Shown here: positions 26,955 to 35,200 of the stretch, one piece after another
Layout of the letters: the number at the start of each line of letters is the position of its first letter
Numbering within the stretch: position 1 is the first letter of the stretch
NCBI GenBank assembly: GCA_905221605.1
Contig: CAJNDS010001558.1
Span: forward strand, 687,001-751,000
Length of the DNA: 64,000 bases
DNA from: Symbiodinium natans
Taxonomy: Eukaryota > Sar > Dinophyceae > Suessiales > Symbiodiniaceae
Direction: 5' to 3'
Notes under the pieces: model-generated
The model's database searches: none
The model's input: the letters and a program-made list of their open reading frames with translations, nothing else
Told to the model about the DNA's origin: nothing
Position numbers and translations under genes: made by a program

Positions 26955-29900
26955 TCAACGAATGACGAACTCCGTGACTCCCTTCCAAGTGCGGTCCAGT
27001 CGTCGCTTGGCGTCCACCTTGTAACGGAAGATATCTCGGATGACCTGGGTCTCACCATCATTTTGAAAGGTGACATAGGTAACGCGGTCACCAGTCAACT
27101 CCTCCAACCCGAAGGGTCTGGCAGCATCGCAGGGGTCAAACAGTTGGATTCGTGGTTGTCGATGGACCCTCACATGCCATCCCCCTCGTGTCATCCAATA
27201 ATCCTCGGAGCCGGCTGGCTCCACCGAACGTGGTGGTCGGACTGGGGGCGCCTTGCGTGGAGGCATAGGCGCCGACGAAGAAGCCGTAGGAGCCGATGAT
27301 ATCCCAGTGGATGGAGTCGGCATCATCCCAGGGGGCGTGCTCGAGGTCATCTCAGTGGATGCGTTCGACGCCGTCCCAGTGGCCGTGGTTGTTCCCATCC
27401 CAGTGGATGTTGGAGCTGAAGACGATGGTAGCGAGGACTGATCTTCCTTGGACCGGGCCTTAATCCTCTGATATCCTGCCAAAAACCATGCTGTTTCCCA
27501 CAAAAAGAGGATACTGAGCACCATAGCAGTCAGGCCCATCCAAAGCGCCGTCTGCCCGAAGTTCAACATGACGACGGTCGCCATATCATCCAGTGTCATC
27601 GCTTGCTCCATTGTTGCACCATCCACTGTACTCAACATGGCCAAACAAACCAAAATCTTCAGCATGTTCGTCGCTTGCAGCCTGCTAGCTTGAGGTCGAC
27701 AGCTTGTTGGCCCTCCCATGTTGATCAGCTTCCTCAGCTCGTCCACTCTACTCGCAGTAAGGGGTTTTGTGCCCAAATCTGCGGTCATGTAAACACCATC
27801 AAGGTGATACATCTGCCAAATATCGCATTGTAATCGCTCCTGGAGTGCTGCAGCCTTGATCTTTAACCCTCGGGTCCGCCAAAGGTTGGAGCTTCCTGTG
27901 ACTAGGGCAACCGTAGCAGCATTATCGCAGTAGATCACAGCCTGAACAGGAACCTGCAAGATTTCTTCCAAAACACATTTGGTTCCCTCACCATAAGCTA
28001 CCCCTTCCAACACTGCACACAGTTCGCTTTCTGCTGTACTGAGGCTGGTCATAGTTTGCTTGTTGGGCGACCAACCAATTAATTGGCCTGCAGCAAAAAC
28101 ATGGACACATTCTTGGGAACGTCCGGCATCGGGAGCGTGGCTGGCATCAGTAAAAACCTCTACCAACGCCTCTTTTCTAGGCACCCTTAACTCCTGATGC
28201 TTCCCAAAAGAATCCGGATTGGCCACATAGCGAAGGCCCTCCTCCTTGGTGGCCTTGAGGAACTTGAAGATTTGAGTTGCTGCTTCCACCGCCAAAACAG
28301 CATCCCTGGTGATACATTGAGCCGCCTTGCTGATGGCAAAGATAATATCAGGTCTTGCACGGGTTCCAATCCAATTTAACTCACCAATCAGCTTTTGGGC
28401 CAGCTTCACCTGCAAAGGATCCATCTCCTTTTTGTCATGAGGAAGATCATACCTCAACGCAGGAACCTTGGAAGTTCGTAGGCTGCCTTGATGTTCGCTC
28501 TCGAACCGTTCCAAGATTTCGTCGATATACGCCTCCTGCCGGAGCAAAAATCCACGGCGATCATCAGATCCTTCTGATATATCGAATCCGCAAAAACGAA
28601 CAGATCCTTGGGCCACGTACTCCGGTGTAGAGCATGCCCAGAGCTGCGACAGATCGCTGAAGCACGATTGTAGTACCCCATCTTCCATGACTCCCAAAAT
28701 GTCGTCGACATAGATGGAAACCAGGCCGCACAATCTTCCATCCTCGGATAAAATTCTCCACAAATTTTGATCTGTGCGACAAGCTTGCCAGGTGTACCAC
28801 GCTCCTCCACTCTGAAATCTTCGGCCATTAAGTTGTTGATTTCGAAACACTGCCCAGCTCTTAGGCGAAATGTCCAATCCGTATAATGCACGGGTCACCA
28901 ACCACTTTTCATACGGAGGGATAATTCCAGCTCGGGACAGGATTTTCGGCGGGTCCAAAATGATGCGTTCTGTTTTGGTTTTGGTCCGCTGAAGTAACGG
29001 GGCATTCAGGAAGGCCCCCTTGATGTCCGTCGTTCCAGCCTTCCAGCCACGACGAGCCCCCACAGCAAGCATGGTACGTAGCACCGTAATGTCAATACCA
29101 GCCGCATATACCTCCTCCCGGAGCTCCTGCTTTGTTTTGCTACTTTCTTCGGCCTGGAGAAAGTTCCCGCAAGCGCATGCCCTCGCTTTGCGTTGTCCGC
29201 TGACCGCCTTTCTTGTGAACACCATTTTTGCCGGAATCCTCTTCACGATCAGGCTGTCGTCCTCCTCCATGACCCGGATTTGCTGCTCGGTGATTGGCTC
29301 TATTGCAGCCTTCTCATGGCGAATCGTGTTATACTCGGCACTCATTGCTGGTGTCCACGCTGGCAGCTCCTGCAATACCTGGGCTTGTTGAATTGTCTTT
29401 GTTTGCAAGAACACCTCCGGAAAAACATCAGTAGGAGCGCCCGTACTTCCAACATTTGTCTCCACAGACATGCTCTTCAACAGTCGAAGATCATCCTCCA
29501 CCTGGTCCGCTTGTTCGTGTATGGCCCGTACCTGCGTGACTTGATCCTTCAAGGTCCAAGTGTCCGGCTCCTCGTCCAAGCTGGATTGATCCCAAAGGTC
29601 TTGCTGCAGCTTTTGTTGCTCACGTAGCCCTAACCTTTTCAATCCCATCTGCATGCCATCCAGCAGGTCGCTCTGCTCATCAGCTTCAAAACCAATGGGT
29701 ATCTCGGAGGCCACAACATGTCCCACCACACCAGTCGCTGCTCCCCCGGTTCCAAGGCTGTTTTTGCTTTGATACAACATTCCCGCCTCCTCCGGAACCA
29801 AAAAACTTTCTGCAGCATCCAGCATTTTCAGGGCATCGCTGTGTTCTAGACGAAGTTGATAGCGAGGCCGAACATTTCTATAGTCCTCGTACCGGATTTC

Positions 29901-30398
29901 CGGCGTTCTCGAACGGCCTCGTCCACCTCCACCTGGGCCATCTGGACCATCTCCCGGCGGATCATCATCTTCATCGTCTCCTTGATCCACGTCCTCATCA
30001 TCTTCTGGAGGCTCCTCCTCGTTTTCTTCTGCCTGCTGAGGTTCTTGCAGCTCGTAGAGGACCTCGGACCGGATGACGATGTCAAGGGGTTGCCAGTGAG
30101 GTGCTTCCTCGTAGCCCACTGTATGATTTACCATCATGGCAAACTGATGAATTTCCAGCTGATTTTCATCGTCGTACATGTAGCGGTAGTTGATAATCGT
30201 CGCCATGGGGAGATCCGGCCCATCATCTGTTAGCGCCCGCCTCCTTGATTCTGGATCATCCTCATCAACCAAATGCCTCTGGATTACAGGATCGATCTGC
30301 ATTCCCTCCTCAGGCGGATTGACCCGGTCCAATCGAATACTTGGGTCCCTCAGGACTTGATTGGGGTCGATTTCCGGATCTGGAGCAAACCTGCCCAC
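26955..30398 (-). CDS. Copia-like reverse transcriptase, RNase H and membrane-tail region
   Basis: 1147 codons. Residues 1-200 include a very acidic stretch (about 124-147) and a Gly-rich linker. The copia-type RT (about 340-700) shows motif A D458 (TTDIKGAFLNA) and motif C Y563-V-D-D566. RNase H (about 745-885) has D751 (VFTDAS), E790 (STAESE), D825 (YCDNAA) and D874 (TADLGTK). After the enzyme come two hydrophobic segments at 911-927 (MLKILVCLAML) and 950-976 (ALWMGLTAMVLSILFLW), a Ser/Thr/Pro-rich linker and a basic end. All catalytic residues are present. The start shown is only the first Met after a frame change at about 30390; the true protein continues from upstream. Extra C-terminal membrane segments occur in some env-like plant copia lineages, but no homology is claimed. 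Confidence 0.92.
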   Translation of the reverse strand: MGRFAPDPEIDPNQVLRDPSIRLDRVNPPEEGMQIDPVIQRHLVDEDDPESRRRALTDDGPDLPMATIINYRYMYDDENQLEIHQFAMMVNHTVGYEEAPHWQPLDIVIRSEVLYELQEPQQAEENEEEPPEDDEDVDQGDDEDDDPPGDGPDGPGGGGRGRSRTPEIRYEDYRNVRPRYQLRLEHSDALKMLDAAESFLVPEEAGMLYQSKNSLGTGGAATGVVGHVVASEIPIGFEADEQSDLLDGMQMGLKRLGLREQQKLQQDLWDQSSLDEEPDTWTLKDQVTQVRAIHEQADQVEDDLRLLKSMSVETNVGSTGAPTDVFPEVFLQTKTIQQAQVLQELPAWTPAMSAEYNTIRHEKAAIEPITEQQIRVMEEDDSLIVKRIPAKMVFTRKAVSGQRKARACACGNFLQAEESSKTKQELREEVYAAGIDITVLRTMLAVGARRGWKAGTTDIKGAFLNAPLLQRTKTKTERIILDPPKILSRAGIIPPYEKWLVTRALYGLDISPKSWAVFRNQQLNGRRFQSGGAWYTWQACRTDQNLWRILSEDGRLCGLVSIYVDDILGVMEDGVLQSCFSDLSQLWACSTPEYVAQGSVRFCGFDISEGSDDRRGFLLRQEAYIDEILERFESEHQGSLRTSKVPALRYDLPHDKKEMDPLQVKLAQKLIGELNWIGTRARPDIIFAISKAAQCITRDAVLAVEAATQIFKFLKATKEEGLRYVANPDSFGKHQELRVPRKEALVEVFTDASHAPDAGRSQECVHVFAAGQLIGWSPNKQTMTSLSTAESELCAVLEGVAYGEGTKCVLEEILQVPVQAVIYCDNAATVALVTGSSNLWRTRGLKIKAAALQERLQCDIWQMYHLDGVYMTADLGTKPLTASRVDELRKLINMGGPTSCRPQASRLQATNMLKILVCLAMLSTVDGATMEQAMTLDDMATVVMLNFGQTALWMGLTAMVLSILFLWETAWFLAGYQRIKARSKEDQSSLPSSSAPTSTGMGTTTATGTASNASTEMTSSTPPGMMPTPSTGISSAPTASSSAPMPPRKAPPVRPPRSVEPAGSEDYWMTRGGWHVRVHRQPRIQLFDPCDAARPFGLEELTGDRVTYVTFQNDGETQVIRDIFRYKVDAKRRLDRTWKGVTEFVIR
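27471..27668 (-). other. Two hydrophobic segments after RNase H (possible membr.-anchored tail)
   Basis: Codons for residues 911-976 of the RT frame. The first segment resembles a signal anchor, the second a 25-residue membrane helix ending in WFLAGYQRIKARSK, with basic residues on one side. The ordinary copia protein ends soon after RNase H, so this tail is additional. Membrane insertion is inference. Confidence 0.6.
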
Positions 30399-30760
30399 CT
30401 GAAGCGATACTCATAGGCTGCTGAGGCCGCCTGGTCGACAGTTTCCGTCATAGGTAGGATGCCATCCGGTGGGAGCACTGGGGACCACTCACCTTCCCAG
30501 TCGTCCACAAAGCGCTGCAAGGGATGTTGATCCAGGTCGTGAGCATTGGCCTGCTCATGGGTCCATCTCTCCTGAAACAACCGATCCGCAGTTGCAGCAT
30601 CCAACACAGTGTACTGAATTTGTGTATGCTCCACTTGCCTTGCAGGCCCATCGGCTTCTCCTTCCTCTCGCTGTCGCAGGCGAAGTTTGGCGACCCTTGG
30701 CCTAGGGGCAGTCGTAGTGCTGGTGTTCGAGGGCGAGGCTGAACTCAAACTCGATCTCAA
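30350..30760 (-). CDS. Copia-like polyprotein, connector in a third frame
   Basis: Between the oxygenase-like domain and RT the open frame is a different one, with 137 codons from a TTG to a stop (LRQREEGEADGPARQVEHTQ and later FVDDWEGEWSPVLPPDG). Its end (YEYRFRWAG) reads naturally into GRFAPDPEID of the RT frame if one base is gained or lost near 30390. The G10 tract at 30773-30782 marks the frame change at its start. Confidence 0.65.
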   Translation of the reverse strand: MRSSLSSASPSNTSTTTAPRPRVAKLRLRQREEGEADGPARQVEHTQIQYTVLDAATADRLFQERWTHEQANAHDLDQHPLQRFVDDWEGEWSPVLPPDGILPMTETVDQAASAAYEYRFRWAGLLQIRKSTPIKS

Positions 30761-31589
30761 ATCTTGCTTGTACCCCCCCCCCAGTGCCTGCTATAGCCGG
30801 CAATGGGAAACCTGCAGAATACAGGCTGGCCCTTTTACCAGGCTCCAACCTGGCATGCACTGCCAAGGAAAAAGCCACCGCCAGCACGCGTGGGCCCTTT
30901 TCTTCGCCATCCTCCGAGGCATGCCACTTGCGTGGATCCAATCTCATCGAGTCCCCGCAACGAAGGCGATGAATCTGGCCCGGCTTCCAGAGTCCTGGGC
31001 GAACCTCCTTCCAGACCAACTCTTCCGAGCCCAGGCCAGTGAAGGGTGGTTCCACTTCGGTCCAGATAGAAATGGAGGGTGAAAGGCATACCAGCAGATT
31101 ACTCGTCCCTCGTTGATTGAAGATATCACGATGCGGCCCCAGCCAATTGTTCACCGAAAGGGTAGACGAGGTCCAGGTGTCCGTTGGGAAAGCAGCTGCG
31201 AGGATGGCATTCAGGACCTGAGTTCGCAGCCGATCAGGTTGTTGGGTTGTAGTATTTGTGATCCCAATGACTCCCTCTTGGCTGTAAACCCCATTGGTGA
31301 TATAGAGGCCTTCAGAGGTTTGGCGGTCGCTGCGTAATTTTGTCCCGCTCAAGGAATCCTGCAGCCACTCGATTGTTTCTTGCAAGGGTCCAGAGATCCA
31401 GGAGTCCGCCTTTTTCCAAGCTTGTACCAGACTGTGTCCAGTTTGCTCCCTGTCATGCCCTGGACAGGACAGTGCTGCTGGTGCTACCGACAACGAGGCC
31501 AAGCCCTGTTTGCCGCGAGTTCGGAGGCACTGCGTCCACTTCCACCTCATCCATGGCCGAAATTGCACCAGTATCCGCCATTTGCACAT
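30702..31589 (-). CDS. Copia-like polyprotein, 2-oxoglutarate/Fe(II) oxygenase-like domain
   Basis: 295 codons, of which about residues 50-250 form a compact domain. H153-R-D155 (GPHRDIFN) and H223 followed ten residues later by R234 (KWHASEDGEEKGPRVLAVAF) match the HxD...Hx10R signature of double-stranded beta-helix 2OG/Fe(II) oxygenases, with 67 residues between D155 and H223. An upstream segment reads ITNGVYSQEGVIGITN. Similar segments occur, by my recollection, in proteins annotated as copia in Symbiodiniaceae, but I cannot verify this. The first 40 residues overlap the end of the integrase frame and are probably not translated as shown. Substrate unknown. Without a structural check the assignment remains a motif-level call. 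Confidence 0.6.
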   Translation of the reverse strand: MCKWRILVQFRPWMRWKWTQCLRTRGKQGLASLSVAPAALSCPGHDREQTGHSLVQAWKKADSWISGPLQETIEWLQDSLSGTKLRSDRQTSEGLYITNGVYSQEGVIGITNTTTQQPDRLRTQVLNAILAAAFPTDTWTSSTLSVNNWLGPHRDIFNQRGTSNLLVCLSPSISIWTEVEPPFTGLGSEELVWKEVRPGLWKPGQIHRLRCGDSMRLDPRKWHASEDGEEKGPRVLAVAFSLAVHARLEPGKRASLYSAGFPLPAIAGTGGGVQARFEIEFEFSLALEHQHYDCP

Positions 31590-32280
31590 TTTGAAACAGC
31601 GTGGTTGTCGTGAAGAAATCGTTTCCCACTTTCACCACATAGCCCCTGGAAACATGTTGCGCCGGGGCAATCACCACGCCTTTGTGGACACGATCATCCC
31701 ATTGTTCAGCCTTATGCCAGTGTCTTTTGCGGATCCAAACCACTGTACCAAACGGAACCAAAGGCTTGACAGGCATGCCCAGTCGGGCCAAGGCCCTGCG
31801 AAGGCGTCGCTCGGCCACCCATCGCCAGGCACCCGGCCAAAGTCGCTTGGCCGACGTTTCACCATGCAGCAACGTCCTGGTGGCCCTTTTGCAAATACCA
31901 ACTGCAGCTTCTGCCCGGCCATTTTGCTTGTAGGATCCGCCCTGTCCACAGGTTTGATAAATCCCTCTATCCTGAAGCCAACGACAGACGGGGGCATTGA
32001 GGAACTCTCCTCCTTTGTCTGTATGAAACCTGGCCGCATGCATTCCCCACATTTTCAGCTTGCTGTAAACGCGACCTATGGCTCCAACCACAGATGCTGG
32101 GGTCTTGTCTCGTAGGCTCTCAGCGAAAGTGAGCTCCACCATCTGTAGCTTGTCCAACTTCAAGTCTTGAGGAGCCACCGAGTCCGCCTGTTCGCGAGCC
32201 TTGACCAGATATTGTTTCCAGGCTTCAGCTTGTTCCTGCACGAGGCGCTTCTGAAAGTCCGTGAGGTTCTCCTTGGGCAA
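31453..32280 (-). CDS. Copia-like integrase, C-terminal part of the catalytic core and beyond
   Basis: 275 codons. D88 (RFHTDKGGEF) and E124 (QNGRAEAAV) are separated by 35 residues, the D-x35-E spacing of retroviral-type integrases. GKVGNDFF-like sequence near residue 215 fits the C-terminal copia integrase region. The first catalytic Asp is in the upstream frame, so a frame change near 32305-32320 splits the core. The continuation in this frame can be traced back to WECNEEVLEEELPKENL. Confidence 0.88.
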   Translation of the reverse strand: MPKENLTDFQKRLVQEQAEAWKQYLVKAREQADSVAPQDLKLDKLQMVELTFAESLRDKTPASVVGAIGRVYSKLKMWGMHAARFHTDKGGEFLNAPVCRWLQDRGIYQTCGQGGSYKQNGRAEAAVGICKRATRTLLHGETSAKRLWPGAWRWVAERRLRRALARLGMPVKPLVPFGTVVWIRKRHWHKAEQWDDRVHKGVVIAPAQHVSRGYVVKVGNDFFTTTTLFQNVQMADTGAISAMDEVEVDAVPPNSRQTGLGLVVGSTSSTVLSRA

Positions 32281-35200
32281 TTCCTCCTCCAGGACCTCCT
32301 CGTTGCACTCCCATTCACCGGATCCACCTCATCATTCCAGTCCTCCTCGCAGTCCAGCCCATAATCCCTTAGGACGACGGCTTCCTCATCCTTTGCCTGA
32401 GGTAGTAGTGGTTCATCCAGTTGGGAACACCGCTCATCATCCAAATCCGGCTCATAATCCGGGGTTTCCTCGCCCAACAGCGATGTGGTGTCCACACCCC
32501 CCAACCCGTCATCGTCCAGCAAGGATGCGGCCTCATTGACTGCCTCTGAAGATCTGGGCTGTTCAGCTTGATCACCTCCTTCAGGAATTTCCACCATTGG
32601 TTCCGGCTCCAAATTTGCAAAGACCGGAATGGTGTAAACCATCGTGCACATGTACTTCACCCGACCATACTCATCCAAGCCCACCGTGTAGGGACCACTC
32701 AGGTCGGCGCTAATCGTGTAGGCTTCGCTGATAGGCAGTCTCCTATGCTGGCCGTCTTTGGCTCCGCCTGCTAGGCAGTGTAGGCAATCGCGACGAAAGG
32801 GGATATGGCCTTGGGCAACATGTTGTCGGAACTTTGTATCCAGACGATGGATTGATAGCCCCCCCGGGACCAAGCGCAGCAGCAATTGTAGAACTGCCCA
32901 CTTCAAACCATCAGGCCACTCATGCCCTTTGGTCATTTCTTGAGGATCCATTCCTTCCTCCCCCGAACCACAGTCTTTGCAGTTCACCATTGAAACCTCA
33001 TCGAAGTACAACTTGTGCGATACCAGCAGTCCTTGCTGTTTCGTGGTCCGGTGACCCAAATCGCCAAAGTCGACTTCCAGTTTTTCCAACTTGTACTTCG
33101 CTTGACAATGTTGTACTTCTGGCCAATTCCAGATTTCCGGTCTCGAAGCTTCGGTGTTTTCCCCATTGTTTGGCGCCTTGTGTTCCAACACCAGACCCAC
33201 CGCCTGGCTGTTGTTATGAAGCCTCCTTGCTTCCTCTGCGACCATATACAGCACCAACTGCCTCAGGATCAGGACATTTTCCTTCTCCACAGCCCGCAGG
33301 TCGCGAGGACCGAGCTCAGATCTGCCAAGTCGGTCTTGAGGATCATTCCCCCTCCATTGCTTGGGTGCCTCAAACGTCTTGTCTGGAGGTCCGCCCATCA
33401 CCATTTTGACATGGCCACTTCGGGCCAACTCCAACAAAAAACCATACATTTGGTCGCACAGCAGGTTTTCAGGCAGGTCCACATCGATAACGTAACACCC
33501 ATCCATACCCTTGCCATCCAGATATTGCTGAAAGAAGCCCCGGGTTTTGCCAGCAAACAGGTTCAGTACGATGAACTTCGAAGCCATCATGGCCTTCCTT
33601 GTCCTCCGGCTCCAAGGCAAGCAGTCATTTCCTTTGGCATAGGCAGGAACGGTCAGGGCATCGATGACCCCCTCTGGCAGATGCAAAAACTGATCTTGCA
33701 ACCAGCGCTTCATGGCTTCGGGACCCTCAAACATCATAGTCCCTTCTTGCTCCAGGCCACCTCCATCTTCCTTCTGGATTCGCAGCTCCTTCACGAAGGC
33801 CATCTTGTCCCGCTTCTTCTGCTCAATATCTTCAATGAGCTTTAAGGCCAGTGCTTCTGGAACTTCTGGGCATCCGGTAGCCAATCGTACTGGAAGCTGG
33901 CCAAACTTCGGGACCTTGATGCAGATACCACCTTGATCCCAGGTCACTCCTGTCCCCAGCTGGATCAGCTCATGCATGGCCACAATGGGACTCGTGGAGG
34001 GATCATTGGTCAGCAGCGTGCCAGCATCATTAATCCGGAGCTGTGTCGAGCCGGTAGCCAGGGCCACTGTAATCGGGGCAGCTCGTTGGAACTCCCGATT
34101 GGACTTTGCCTTTCTGAGGCAGGCCGTAGCTCCACCATCCAGCAATCCCCAGCCATCCGTTTCACCTCGCAACGCCGCCAATCTCATCGTCTTGATGAGC
34201 TCGGATGCCTCCTGAAGAAAAGCTGCCTGGGCCGTCGAGGACGAAGCGGAAGTCGTAGAGGACGCTGGTTCGTCCGGCTCCACCTTCTTCACGATGGGCT
34301 TGGGCTTTCCCTTGTGCTTGCCTCTGCCCTTTGCTTCCGTGGCCTTGTCATTGGTCTCTTTGGCAGCGGCGGTGTCTGCAGAGGTGGTAGGATAAGGGCA
34401 GCTGGCCTTCTGGTGGTCTTCTGCAGAACAGTTGTAACACCTCCCCACCATCCTGGCCTTGTCACGCGGAAAGGAGCAGGCATTGCCCTTTCGACACCCC
34501 TTAGGTGTCATCCAGTTCCAGCATTGCCCGTGTTCCCGCTGCCCCTTGTCTTTGCCCTTGCCCTTTCCTTTCACTTCTGTTTCCATGGCCGCCACCTTAG
34601 GTCTTCGTCCTCCAAGTTCGGAGCCAGTAACCATTTCCAGTTCCGCCAATAACATCTGCGCTAAGGACTTGGCAGAGGACAAGGTGGGGGCATAGTCAAT
34701 CTTGTTTTCCAACCGAAAAGTTGACAGCCGGAATAAGCTTTGCCCCGCAATCACCGCAGCTGTAATCTGGTCCAGTGCTTTAACCAGCAGTGTTGGATCT
34801 GGGAGTGCCAGTTTCAGCTCCTGAGCTCTGGTAAGGGCTCGGGACCACTTTCTGATTCCAGCGATGCCGTCCGTCGCCGTGTTCACCGCAGCTGGAGTAG
34901 TTAACGTTCGTAGCAAAGCCTGCTTCTCCCCTGCTCCTCCCGGTTGATACTTGGTCAGTAACCGAAACAGCATAGGAATGGTTTGCACCGCTCGGATGGT
35001 TACCATTTCCTCCTTAACATCTGCAGGTAACGCCGCCAGCATGAGCACCGCGCCTCGTTGTTCAGTTCGTGACCACCTGGAGTGCTCAAACAGTGCTGTC
35101 AGCCCCATCACCTTGTCTCGGAGCTCCAACCTCTTCAGCGGCGAGGCGGCCAGCCAGTCATCGTAATAGTTGTAGGCCGTGCCGGTAACCTGGTCCCACC

